From NCBI GenBank assembly GCA_003132865.1, contig PKYZ01000713.1, positions 1-13,963 on the forward strand: DNA of 13,963 bases. The letters run 5' to 3'. The DNA is from Bryobacterales bacterium (GTDB lineage Bacteria; Acidobacteriota; Terriglobia; Bryobacterales; Bryobacteraceae). This document shows positions 1 to 6,667 of this stretch, piece after piece. The first letter of the stretch is position 1, and every line of letters begins with the position of its first letter. A model generated the notes under the pieces. That model did no database searches. It worked only from the letters and a program-made list of their open reading frames with translations, and was not told where the DNA came from. The translations under genes and the position numbers were made by a program.

Positions 1-466
1 TCAGATTCTCGCTCAGAGCCAAGAAAACGATCATGAAGACCGGCTCTGCGAGGAAACCGACCATACGAGTCCGGCTGGCTCCCATCGGGCCATATGGGTT
101 TCCCGTGTCAACCGCCGCTAGTGCGGCGAAGAAGCCCGCGAGGCCGAGAAAGAAGCCCCCTGCCAACATGTCGCCCATGAAGGCGAACACCAGGGGATAG
201 TCCGTCAAAACCGGGATCAGAATCGCGACGAAGATTGGCATCACGAACACCAGATAGGGCGTCACGCGAAAGATCCAGGTGGTCTCATCGGATAGAACCT
301 CGTCTTTGTGGAAGAGCTTCCAGATGTCCCAATAAGGCTGAAAGATGCTGGGGCCCCGTTTGCTTTGCACCATCTCCGTCAGCCGGGAGAGCACGCCGGC
401 GTACAGGGGCGCAAATGCCATTACGAAAAGAACTTGAAAGGCATTGAAAGTGACCGTTTCGATCAT
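1..466 (-). CDS. HyfC/HycD-like (complex I subunit 1, NuoH-related) membrane subunit, 3' end outside window
   Basis: This is an integral membrane subunit of the NuoH/HyfC/HycD family, which anchors the hydrogenase or dehydrogenase module of formate-hydrogenlyase and energy-converting hydrogenase-related complexes in the cytoplasmic membrane. 155 codons are visible with no stop; the gene leaves the window at base 1. Seen: a first membrane segment at residues 8-26; SKRGPS (35-40) followed by WDIWKLFHKDEV (46-57), the family's cytoplasmic loop; membrane segments at about 70-88 and 100-118; then VDTGNPYGPMGASR (119-132) and FLAEPVF (138-144), matching the conserved D-(S/T)-G-(S/N)-P...GASR...EP signature. 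The start is ATG at 466, with no strong ribosome binding site. It overlaps the stop of a 33-codon ORF (ATGA). High third-position GC continues about 15 codons upstream of this ATG, so the true start is not certain. Partner genes would lie beyond the left edge. NuoH itself is less likely than a HyfC-type protein. Confidence 0.85.
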   Translation of the reverse strand, partial: MIETVTFNAFQVLFVMAFAPLYAGVLSRLTEMVQSKRGPSIFQPYWDIWKLFHKDEVLSDETTWIFRVTPYLVFVMPIFVAILIPVLTDYPLVFAFMGDMLAGGFFLGLAGFFAALAAVDTGNPYGPMGASRTRMVGFLAEPVFMIVFLALSENL

Positions 467-564
467 GGCTGTTTCTCGCGGGAATTCGGTGAGGACCGGC
501 CAGGCGAAGGGCTTCTGGCGGCGAATACGTTGCGGGCTTGGCGTTGCCGGTAAAGTTCTGCCAT
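463..564 (-). CDS. Possible 33-residue leader ORF overlapping the HyfC-like gene
   Basis: This short ORF starts at ATG 564, six bases after AGGGA, which could act as a weak ribosome binding site. It ends in TGA that overlaps the ATG of the HyfC-like gene (ATGA), a layout typical of translational coupling. The product would be basic and polar, with no membrane segment and no family I recognise. Codon use does not clearly favour this frame: part of the stretch looks more coding in the HyfC frame. It may be a leader peptide, a remnant, or chance. Confidence 0.2.
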   Translation of the reverse strand: MAELYRQRQARNVFAARSPSPGRSSPNSREKQP

Positions 565-867
565 TAGAGGTCCCTATCGGACCGCACTCCATCAGGATTT
601 GGGAGGAGTCATCAACCGTCAGTGATGCAGGCAGTTTACCCTGGACACGCCAGGAGTGGCAAACTCCATTGCCAAATTTATTCAAGCACGGATGAACCGG
701 GAGCGTCAAGCCCGGCTGGACGGCGCCGGCGCGCCGGGGGACGGCGGGAGTGCCGTGGCCGGATCGAACAGCCAGCTTTTCGCGGCATTTGCGTCGCCCG
801 GAGTGCCTTTGGCTTCCCGTTGTTTCTCCGCTAACCGCCGGCGGTTCAAGTCCGCGCTTGTAATGTT
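565..867. other. Intergenic region with two palindromes, no gene recognised
   Basis: This 303-base gap separates the end of the second MutS-like gene from the ORFs leading into the HyfC-like gene, all on the minus strand. It holds two GC-rich perfect palindromes: 726-737 (CCGGCGCGCCGG) and 833-846 (AACCGCCGGCGGTT, 22 bases past the MutS-like stop). Neither is followed by a T run on either strand, so neither is a classical Rho-independent terminator. The short ORFs crossing the gap show no recognisable protein. A promoter for the HyfC-like gene is expected here, but I see no convincing -35/-10 pair. Confidence 0.5.
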
Positions 868-2451
868 TTACCTCATACCATCGGATGGCTCATTCTGGGA
901 TGACGCATTCGAGTTGAATATCTGGCGATACAAATCTTCTCCATAACTGGTTTCCAACGGCTCGCCTTCGAGCAACCTGAAGGTTCGTGTCCCGTCGCCC
1001 TTCCTTTCGGCGCGCAAGAAAATGGCGTCTCCGGCCTTTCTATCAAAGAAGCTACGTGCGAATTCGTAAAGATGCGTTACGTAGAAGATCTTCACCCGCT
1101 TCTCCAGCAAGGCACAGACGATCTGTTTCGCAATCTCCGACCCCTCCCGTTCGTTTGTCGCAGCAAACGATTCGTTGAAAAGCAGCAGCGAGTTCGGCTT
1201 GATGTCGTCGACGATTCCGCTCATCCTGGCCATCTCCTCGTCGAACTTTCCGCTTTTCATCGTCGCATCCTCTTCGCGTCTGTAGTGAGTGAACAAGGCC
1301 GTGCAGAGATCCGCCTCGAAGGACTCCGCCCCGACGAACATGCCGCATTGCATCATTAGCTGGGCCAAGCCGATGCTGCGCAGGAAACTCGATTTGCCAC
1401 CCTGGTTGGCTCCCGTAATGATCGTGAGGCTCTTGCCGTCAGCTTCAACGGAATTGCCAACTACGCGGCCCTCCATGTGGAGCGAAAGACACACGTCGTA
1501 AAGTCCGATGAAGCGATGCTTGCGTTCGCCCAACAACGCGGGCGCCGGGAAGCAAACCGGCTCTCCCTTGGCCGCCAGCCGGTCGTGCAGATTCAGACAT
1601 CCGGCATAGAACGCCAACTCCGTTTTCAGCATCCTGAAAAAGCTCAGGACATGATCGGCGGATTCGGCGAGCGCGATCGCAACCCGGCTGATGCCCCGGT
1701 ATCGCATGTCGGACAAGATCCTGGCGCCCGCCTCGTCCCGCTCGGCAAGGCGAAAGGTGTAGCCAGAAGGCCCTTTGCCAAGAATTCGCTCCCACCAGTT
1801 CTGTCTCTTGTCCGGAACCTTGCGCAGTACTAACTTGGCGCTTTCGTTCCAATCGCCGAGTTCTGCGCTGAGCAAGACGCCCTTACGGAATTTTAATTCC
1901 CTGAGATGATTCTCGACAGTGGCCAAGTACTCATCGCCCAGCTCATTTCTAACCATGGCGAATAGCGCCGTGAAAGCCTTCGATTCGAATCGACCAGACT
2001 GTTCCGCGGTCAGGGCTCTCAGATCCCTGAGCATGCCTAACAGTGTCTCCAGCAATCCAATGGCATCGGACAGCAGTGAGCCCGGATAGTCGCTGGACAG
2101 GCTCCACCACTTTTTCCTCGCTCGCTCGATCGCCTCGACGGTGAGATGGTAGAGTTGCCTCACTACGGCTGGCTCTTTTAGGCAGTCCCTTAGTACCTCT
2201 TGCCGATACAGGATGGTTTCGACGTTGTTGCGTAGCCCCGAGAGAACCGCCTGCTGGGCCACTGGTAACAAAAACTCGTCACCGCCCGCCATGGCGTGTA
2301 AGAGCGTGTCCAATTCCAGATCCTGGATCAGCGTCCGATCATGAGGCGTCAATTGCTCGGTTCTATCCACACCCGGACGGCGGTACGCCATATCGGTCAA
2401 CAACTGATCCGGGTCGAACTCCCGATCCGGGAACATCAGCAGCGATCTCAT
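868..2451 (-). CDS. MutS-like ATPase, second of a tandem pair (527 aa)
   Basis: A protein related to the C-terminal half of DNA mismatch repair MutS: a helical core/lever region (about 60-335) and a domain V ABC-type ATPase (about 340-510). It lacks the N-terminal mismatch-binding and connector domains of MutS (about 850 aa) and has no Smr domain as in MutS2. Seen: YRQEVLRD (82-89), shared with its neighbour; Walker A GANQGGKS (347-354); FTHYRREED (387-395); Walker B-like [14 protein letters not shown] (420-433), in which Asn426-Glu427 replaces the usual Asp-Glu; and the switch histidine in YVTHLYEF (457-464). The start ATG 2451 overlaps the preceding gene's stop (ATGA); AGGAG lies 11 bases upstream of it, inside that gene. 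Inference: it pairs with the neighbouring MutS-like protein as a heterodimer acting on DNA. True mismatch repair is unproven, since no mismatch-recognition domain is present. Confidence 0.9.
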   Translation of the reverse strand: MRSLLMFPDREFDPDQLLTDMAYRRPGVDRTEQLTPHDRTLIQDLELDTLLHAMAGGDEFLLPVAQQAVLSGLRNNVETILYRQEVLRDCLKEPAVVRQLYHLTVEAIERARKKWWSLSSDYPGSLLSDAIGLLETLLGMLRDLRALTAEQSGRFESKAFTALFAMVRNELGDEYLATVENHLRELKFRKGVLLSAELGDWNESAKLVLRKVPDKRQNWWERILGKGPSGYTFRLAERDEAGARILSDMRYRGISRVAIALAESADHVLSFFRMLKTELAFYAGCLNLHDRLAAKGEPVCFPAPALLGERKHRFIGLYDVCLSLHMEGRVVGNSVEADGKSLTIITGANQGGKSSFLRSIGLAQLMMQCGMFVGAESFEADLCTALFTHYRREEDATMKSGKFDEEMARMSGIVDDIKPNSLLLFNESFAATNEREGSEIAKQIVCALLEKRVKIFYVTHLYEFARSFFDRKAGDAIFLRAERKGDGTRTFRLLEGEPLETSYGEDLYRQIFNSNASSQNEPSDGMR

Positions 2452-3992
2452 TCTTTGATTCGCTCCTTCAGCCAGTCGTACGTCACGCGATACTTCTGGG
2501 CGATTGCGTGGGCATACGCCAGTCCATCAGCCGGCCTACGCTCCAACTTGTAGGTGCGAACGGCCGGATTGTCCGGCTTAACTGTGCTAACCATGCTGAC
2601 GGTTTTCTCGTTGAGGGATGCCAGTTCATCCAGAAAAGTAACCCAGACGCCGAGCAGGTCCAACGTGGAAATTCTAGCCATGACCTTCTTGCTCAAATAG
2701 ACCGCGTCCTTGAGGGTCGTCGACGAGAACATCTCGTTCATGATGATGAGGCTATTCGGGGTCGCATCGTTGACGATCTGGTGGATACGAACGAGATCAT
2801 CCTGGAGCTTACCGCGGAGATTCGTGATATCCTCTTCCCGTTCGAAGTGCGTGAAGAGCCGGTCGAAGAGAAAGAGCCGGGCTTCGCTGCCAGGAACTGC
2901 GCAGCCGAGACTTGCCATATAATGCAACTGGCCGACCATGCGGGCGAAAGTCGTCTTGCCGCCCTGATTCGGACCGGAAACGACGAGTATCCGCTCCGGG
3001 CCGCTCAGATGGAAATCGTTGGGGACGACGGCAGTCCTTTCTCCTATCAGCTTCTCTGCCAGCGCTAGGTCGAAGGCGTGGAGGCCCCTGATCTCCTTGG
3101 ATGTTTGCGAGAGCCGTGGTAGGCAGAAGTTCAGGCCGGCTTTTTTGAATTTTCCAATATACGTTAGGTAGGCGACGTAGAACTGGATCTCGCGGTCGAA
3201 ACGCGCGACCTTCTCGTCCAGATACTCCGCGCGTTCGAGATAAAAGGTGTCGAGGGCGTGGAACACATCCGGATACAGCAGCGCCACGCGATCCTGCACC
3301 TGCGCTTCGATATGATTCATGCCTTGCCACTTTTCGACCCGGAGTCGGAAGCGCCTCGCCGCATCACGCCTAAATTTCTCGAATATTCCTTCGACGGCAG
3401 TACTATAGTCGTTCTCTGCGTCGTAGCGGCGAACCGTCACGCTGCCGTCCTTGAGGAGGAGGCAGTACGAGACACTGGACAGATCCGAACTCAGCTTCCT
3501 CGCTTCCGTCGCGAGATTCTGGAAGGAGACCGAAGCGGCATACTCAGTCAAATACTCGCGCAAGGCGCGCAGCCCTTGCGACTTTATATCGAGCGCACAC
3601 AGATCCCGCGAAAGAAACTCGACGGCTTCGCAATAGATGTCGACTGCGCCCAGGAACAGCCGTTGCATCGCGTATTTGTAGTCGGACTTCTTTGCGCCAT
3701 TTGCCTGATTGAGACGAACGCGCATTCCACGCATCCGTTCGGAGAAAGATCTGATACCTTGCATCAGGGCCTGGTCTTCGAGATCCTGCATAACCTCCTG
3801 TCGATAGGCAATCGCGCCGAGATCGGTCTGTTGCGCGTAATAGAACGGCTTGAGGTCGTAGTCTTTCCAGTCGGCTGTGACGGCGTCGATAATTCGATCC
3901 AGGTTTAAGTCGCCGAAAAAGTCAGGCGCTTCAACGGCCTTTATGGTTGAGATGGCGTTGGGTTCTTCGAAGAGAATGCTGTGGAAAGTCAT
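2448..3992 (-). CDS. MutS-like ATPase, first of a tandem pair (514 aa)
   Basis: This is the paralogous partner of the downstream MutS-like gene and has the same layout without N-terminal mismatch-recognition domains. Seen: YRQEVMQD (63-70); a long helical core/lever region to about residue 320; Walker [10 protein letters not shown] (340-348); [11 protein letters not shown] (380-390); and Walker B-like [14 protein letters not shown] (413-426), with Asn419-Glu420 replacing Asp-Glu. Where MutS has the switch histidine after strand 5 (TH), this protein reads [10 protein letters not shown] (451-460), so that histidine appears to be lost, whereas its partner keeps it. The start is ATG 3992, six bases after the stop of an upstream ORF. 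There is no ribosome binding site at usual spacing, so translation may depend on coupling. Its TGA overlaps the next ATG, which implies fixed co-expression of the pair. Cellular role unknown; DNA structure binding or recombination control is the likely area. Confidence 0.9.
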   Translation of the reverse strand: MTFHSILFEEPNAISTIKAVEAPDFFGDLNLDRIIDAVTADWKDYDLKPFYYAQQTDLGAIAYRQEVMQDLEDQALMQGIRSFSERMRGMRVRLNQANGAKKSDYKYAMQRLFLGAVDIYCEAVEFLSRDLCALDIKSQGLRALREYLTEYAASVSFQNLATEARKLSSDLSSVSYCLLLKDGSVTVRRYDAENDYSTAVEGIFEKFRRDAARRFRLRVEKWQGMNHIEAQVQDRVALLYPDVFHALDTFYLERAEYLDEKVARFDREIQFYVAYLTYIGKFKKAGLNFCLPRLSQTSKEIRGLHAFDLALAEKLIGERTAVVPNDFHLSGPERILVVSGPNQGGKTTFARMVGQLHYMASLGCAVPGSEARLFLFDRLFTHFEREEDITNLRGKLQDDLVRIHQIVNDATPNSLIIMNEMFSSTTLKDAVYLSKKVMARISTLDLLGVWVTFLDELASLNEKTVSMVSTVKPDNPAVRTYKLERRPADGLAYAHAIAQKYRVTYDWLKERIKE

Positions 3993-3998
3993 GGGGGC

Positions 3999-4301
3999 TT
4001 ATGCGGCTTGGCCGCCCATCTGCGATAGACAACGGTGAATGACCCTTCGCAGCGCTGATTGCAGCAGTGGTGGCGCCATGCCGGCAAGCGGTGAGCGTGA
4101 ACTGCCAAACCGGATAGGGGGGCCACTTTTCGGACGCTTGTGAGCAACTACCATGTGGTTTGCGTCTATGTAGGTTCTGGCTATAGCTGCCCTTCTGGCG
4201 TTATCGATGGTCGAGGACCCTATGCCGCGGCAGTAGGGATGACAACAACTATCCCGGCCCAACGCTTTCCTTTGTTGTCGATCCATAAACTCAGCCACCA
4301 T
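3999..4301 (-). CDS. Hypothetical protein (100 aa), uncertain
   Basis: The ORF sits between a small upstream gene and the first MutS-like gene. Its ATG (4301) overlaps the upstream stop as TGATG and is preceded by GAGG five bases away, a fair ribosome binding site. Its TAA ends six bases before the MutS-like start, which has no ribosome binding site of its own. The layout therefore supports translation as a coupling element. The protein itself is unconvincing: mixed composition, three cysteines near residues 19-24 (CCHPYC), no recognisable domain, and codon use that is not strongly biased. It may be a real small protein or non-coding spacer. Confidence 0.35.
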   Translation of the reverse strand: MVAEFMDRQQRKALGRDSCCHPYCRGIGSSTIDNARRAAIARTYIDANHMVVAHKRPKSGPPIRFGSSRSPLAGMAPPLLQSALRRVIHRCLSQMGGQAA

Positions 4302-4642
4302 CAGCGCCTCTTCCGCCGGCGCCCAGGCGATTTCTGTTCGCGGAGAAAGGATTGTTCAGGGGCGTAATAAGCCTCCGCAAACTCGGGATAGGAAGAAAGC
4401 CAATGGTTAAGATTGACTATATGAGTCCTCGCGAGCGCGGTGCGCAGTTTTGGGTTTTTCAGGCCCCGGCGCAGGATTGCGCGAACGACTTCGTCCGCGT
4501 CCTCCATTTCCAAGCAGTTCTTAAAGGCGCCCTCATTCACAACGCGATCACGCAGAATATTGACGACGGCATATCGCACGCGATAGGCGCGCGCACCGGG
4601 ATCGAAGACCTTTTGCAAGTACATACGGCTCTCGTTCACCAT
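4301..4642 (-). CDS. Hypothetical protein (113 aa) at the head of the MutS-like operon
   Basis: I do not recognise this protein. Codon use is well biased toward G/C in third positions, which supports a real gene. The sequence is basic and largely helical by eye, with an acidic patch (LEMEDADEVV, 44-53), RAILRRGLKNPKLR (54-67), an aromatic stretch (HWLSSYPEFAEAYY, 80-93) and a strongly basic tail ending RRRKRR. The open frame runs further upstream to 4786, but that part is out of phase with better coding sequence in another frame. I therefore prefer ATG 4642, 16 bases past the stop of the upstream fragment; ATG 4624, with GAGAG before it, is an alternative. Its stop overlaps the next ORF as TGATG, so it appears cotranscribed with the MutS-like pair. 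The basic tail would suit nucleic-acid contact, but that is only a guess. Confidence 0.6.
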   Translation of the reverse strand: MVNESRMYLQKVFDPGARAYRVRYAVVNILRDRVVNEGAFKNCLEMEDADEVVRAILRRGLKNPKLRTALARTHIVNLNHWLSSYPEFAEAYYAPEQSFLREQKSPGRRRKRR

Positions 4643-4658
4643 GAAGCGGGGCCTGTGC

Positions 4659-4968
4659 TCAGGCCTTGGCTCCGGATTCCGTGACGCGCAAGACATCGCA
4701 GGAACGCTTGACAAATTGCAGCTTACGCCGGGACGACACGTATTCTTGAGCGACCGTCGAATCGCTGGGATGTCCGATGCGGTCATGGCTGCGGTGCCGC
4801 CGAATTCTGCACTGCTTCAAGCCAACGCTTGCGGCTCTGCCCGGCCAGCGCGAGCACCGAGGTGAATTTCACGCCGTTCGTATATTTCAGCCCGCATGGC
4901 GTGCACTGGCGGACCGTTACGGTTTCCCGGAAGCCAGAGTGCGCCGAATGCAACGTAATACGTTCCAT
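4659..4968 (-). pseudogene. Small unknown gene, apparently frameshifted (61 aa ORF plus about 43 codons in another frame)
   Basis: The first frame runs from ATG 4968 (AAAGAGACG just upstream as a partial ribosome binding site) to TGA at 4783-4785, giving 61 residues with CTPCG (22-26), a CxxC pair. Right after this stop, the frame one base over is open and well coding to TGA at 4659: HDRIGHPSDSTVAQEYV, then SSRRKLQFVKRS. Removing one C at 4787-4788 would join them into a protein of about 105 residues. The residues just upstream of 4968 (from ATG 5059, MTPVAEKLREVNRRK...) also look coding, in yet another frame, and would join with one more base removed. I do not recognise the family. Alternatives are two independent tiny genes or a sequencing error. 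It shares strand and probably promoter with the MutS-like genes. Confidence 0.5.
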
Positions 4969-5105
4969 GGTACGTCTCTTTAACCGAATCGTTGGGGAAA
5001 CACTGAAGGAGGGTTTTACGGCGGTTGACCTCCCGCAGCTTTTCCGCCACAGGAGTCATTGGTCGCATGCGCGACACTCACGCGAACTCCACCGCGTTGG
5101 CCATC

Positions 5106-5135
5106 AACATAACAAAAAGAATCGGCTGCCGTCAA
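5106..5135 (-). promoter_or_regulatory. Candidate sigma70-type promoter for the MutS-like operon
   Basis: On the minus strand TTGACG (5135-5130) and TATGTT (5111-5106) are separated by 18 bases. Predicted transcription would start near 5099 and read leftward through the small ORFs into the MutS-like pair. The -35 matches five of six consensus bases and the -10 four of six. No other promoter of this quality is seen on this strand between 5300 and 4000. Confidence 0.35.
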
Positions 5136-5300
5136 GTCCTGCCCTCCCGGTTCTGCCATCCCCGGCGCAGACGACAGATCGGCACCGAAATGCGATTGAA
5201 TTCTCGCGGATACATTGGTCTGCAGCCTCAGACTGGGCATCGGATTCTTGCCCGATATAGACGAGGGCGCTTTTCTTCCGCACTATCCCATGCCCCGCGG

Positions 5301-5574
5301 GACCTGAAACTCGGGTTCGTAGCTGGTAACTTTATCGATGGACCCGTCGTGCGTGAGATCAAGCCCGGCGGCACGCATGGGTATTCCCCCACGCATCCGG
5401 AAATGCGTGCTGCCTTCGTGATCACCGGATACGGAATCAATCAAGGTGTGAACCTGGGCGTCATCGATATCCGAAGCATCGCCGCCCACACTCGCCGAGC
5501 TCTTGGGGGGCCGGGTTGCCGGCCGCGGACCTTCCACCACTGCCCATTCCGAAGACGAATTGAGGAGCTTCTAG
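5301..5574 (+). pseudogene. Decayed C-terminal fragment of an alkaline-phosphatase/NPP-type phosphodiesterase
   Basis: The translation DLKLGF...DGPVVRE...GGTHGYSPTHPEMRA...VIDIRSIA aligns by eye with the C-terminal end of the intact phosphodiesterase at 8059-9405 (ELKPGFMFGSETGGPLV, GMHGYLADRNEM, EIDMRDIAPTLAGILG). It keeps the last metal-binding His (GTHGY). At about 5484 one extra base breaks the frame: removing it restores IAPTLAELLG. A second extra base near 5513 would restore RLPAAD. No N-terminal half with the catalytic Thr and first Asp ligands is found upstream, and there is no plausible start. The open frame extends back to 5025, but that part shows no homology by eye. It is a non-functional remnant, probably of a gene duplication or of an ancestral gene truncated by rearrangement. 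Confidence 0.75.
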
Positions 5575-5621
5575 CGGAACGCCGATCTCCAACCAAAAAC
5601 AGCCTGCCAAGAAAGGACAGA

Positions 5622-6441
5622 TTAGAGGAGTGCCTTTGACTTCGGGCCAAACAACCCGTACATCAATTCCTCAACGAACTCCATCGCACTTGAATTCCGT
5701 CAGCCGAGCACCCTCTTCGACATGACGATAGAGCGGCATCTGGATCTTCCACGGCCGGGAGAATACTTTCGGGTCCTCGATGGTCGCTTCGTAGGAGAGA
5801 ATGTCCGGGCCAAGGGGCGTATAGCGTTCGATCACGTGCAGCGCATCGCTATGGAAATCCCCGACCCTGTCGAACCACGTGCGTTCGTTCAGGCCCGTGA
5901 CGTCGACCACCAGCGTGTCCCCTTCCCAGTGGCCGACCGACTTTCCCATCCAGGGATCGGTGGGCGGCGGCCCGGGACTATCGAGGATAATGCTGCGCAC
6001 GGCACCGGCATACTCATAGGCGAAGAAGATGGCTTTAGGGCTTTGGAAGATCTGAAACGGGTACGGCAGGTAGGTCGCGCGCGGCACGCCGGGCAAATAG
6101 CATCGGGCTTCAGGGTCGGCAGCTAAGCGCTTCGCGAAGTTGGCTCTCTTCTTTACCTTTGCCGCCGGCAGGTAGGGGATTTCGCCGCCCTCCACGACCC
6201 CAGGGCCACCCGGCTCGGCACCGATTGCGCCCATGGCGACCACCAAACCGGGCCGCGCCATATGCTCCTTAAGGTCCCAGTTTGCCGTATTCAGCGCTTG
6301 CCAGATCCCGTTCAGCTCGGGCTTTCCATCAGGCATCCGGCGCACCTCCGAAGCCGGCTGGCCAAGAACTAGCGGGGCCGCCAGGAGCAGGGCGGCAATC
6401 GCTCCGGCTGAAAGCGCCAGCCCTATGAACAGTGTGCGCAT
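5622..6441 (-). CDS. Secreted protein of unknown function, C-terminus frameshifted (256 aa ORF, stop at 5671)
   Basis: An exported protein of a family I know as widespread in acidobacteria and some proteobacteria but without assigned function. Seen: signal peptide (residues 1-28, MRTLF then a hydrophobic run ending near VLGQ), GKPELNGIWQAL (39-50), PEARCYLPGVPRATYLPYPF (110-129), VGHWEGDTLVVDVTGLNERT (169-188), HSDALHVIERY (197-207) and EATIEDPKVFSRPW (218-231). The frame from ATG 6441 stops at 5671 after CDGVR. Removing one base at 5685 continues it as EFVEELMYG, which resembles the family's usual ending, to TAA at 5622. So the last part is frameshifted, by real mutation or sequence error. 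The start is unambiguous because of the signal peptide; no ribosome binding site is visible, and a promoter sits almost on the ATG (see that entry). Divergent from the enolase gene. Likely location: periplasm or outer surface. Confidence 0.82.
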
Positions 6442-6447
6442 TTGGTC

Positions 6448-6476
6448 ATAATACGCCCTCGCGCGGTCAAGTACAA
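6448..6476 (-). promoter_or_regulatory. Candidate promoter of the secreted-protein gene, predicting a leaderless mRNA
   Basis: Minus-strand TTGTAC (6476-6471) and TATTAT (6453-6448) are spaced 17 bases apart. Transcription would start about six bases past the -10, which is the A of ATG 6441 itself. No ribosome binding site is seen before that ATG, so a leaderless transcript is consistent. An alternative -35 (TTGACC, 6470-6465) is too close to this -10. Confidence 0.4.
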
Positions 6477-6495
6477 CCTCCTCTATGTTGACCGG

Positions 6496-6524
6496 TTGCC
6501 CGGTCGTGTGCCGTGAGCTATAGT
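6496..6524 (+). promoter_or_regulatory. Candidate sigma70-type promoter upstream of the fluoride riboswitch
   Basis: TTGCCC (6496-6501) and TATAGT (6519-6524) are separated by 17 bases, matching four and five of six consensus bases. Transcription would begin near 6531, some ten bases before the riboswitch aptamer, which is the usual arrangement. The better-looking TTGACC at 6488-6493 is 25 bases from this -10 and so is probably not the partner. Confidence 0.5.
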
Positions 6525-6540
6525 CTAGCTTCGAAGTTGC

Positions 6541-6599
6541 GCGGGTGATGGAGTGTCACCCTTAACCGCTCCGGGCAGCCGGTTCTGATAGCTCCTACC
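6541..6599 (+). promoter_or_regulatory. Fluoride riboswitch (crcB motif)
   Basis: The sequence matches the fluoride-sensing crcB RNA in order and spacing. It has the GGGTGATGGAGTGTCACCC hairpin (6543-6561), the conserved TTAACCGCT (6562-6570), a small variable hairpin CCGG-GCAG-CCGG (6571-6582), and the hallmark CTGATAGCTCCTAC (6585-6598). The aptamer binds fluoride with magnesium ions. Its last conserved block is also the 5' arm of the terminator at 6590-6617, so aptamer folding and terminator folding compete: fluoride binding should prevent termination and switch on the enolase gene that starts 69 bases further on. Fluoride riboswitches are known upstream of enolase genes, because fluoride is an enolase inhibitor. 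Recognition here is from memory of the motif, not a covariance search. Confidence 0.92.
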
Positions 6600-6617
6600 G
6601 TTCGGTGGGAGCTTTTT
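6590..6617 (+). terminator. Rho-independent terminator forming the riboswitch expression platform
   Basis: AGCTCCTACC (6590-6599) pairs with GGTGGGAGCT (6604-6613) around a GTTC loop, ten pairs with one G-T wobble, followed by a T run (6613-6617). The 5' arm overlaps the conserved 3' end of the fluoride aptamer, which makes this a conditional terminator that should form when fluoride is absent. Confidence 0.88.
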
Positions 6618-6667
6618 CAATTTTTAGACACGTTCTGGTTCTTGTTCGCAGGTAAAAGGAGTCATAG

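Noticed and set aside
833..846. Palindrome as terminator of the MutS-like operon
   Set aside because: Perfect 14-base palindrome, but with no loop bases and no T run on the minus strand.
2508..3068. 186-codon plus-strand ORF inside the first MutS-like gene (likewise 3258-3908)
   Set aside because: Antisense shadow of a gene with clear Walker motifs; no recognisable motif of its own.
5025..5300. N-terminal part of the 204-codon plus-strand ORF as a real gene
   Set aside because: No homology by eye before the phosphodiesterase-like segment, arginine-rich translation, and a plausible minus-strand promoter lies here instead.
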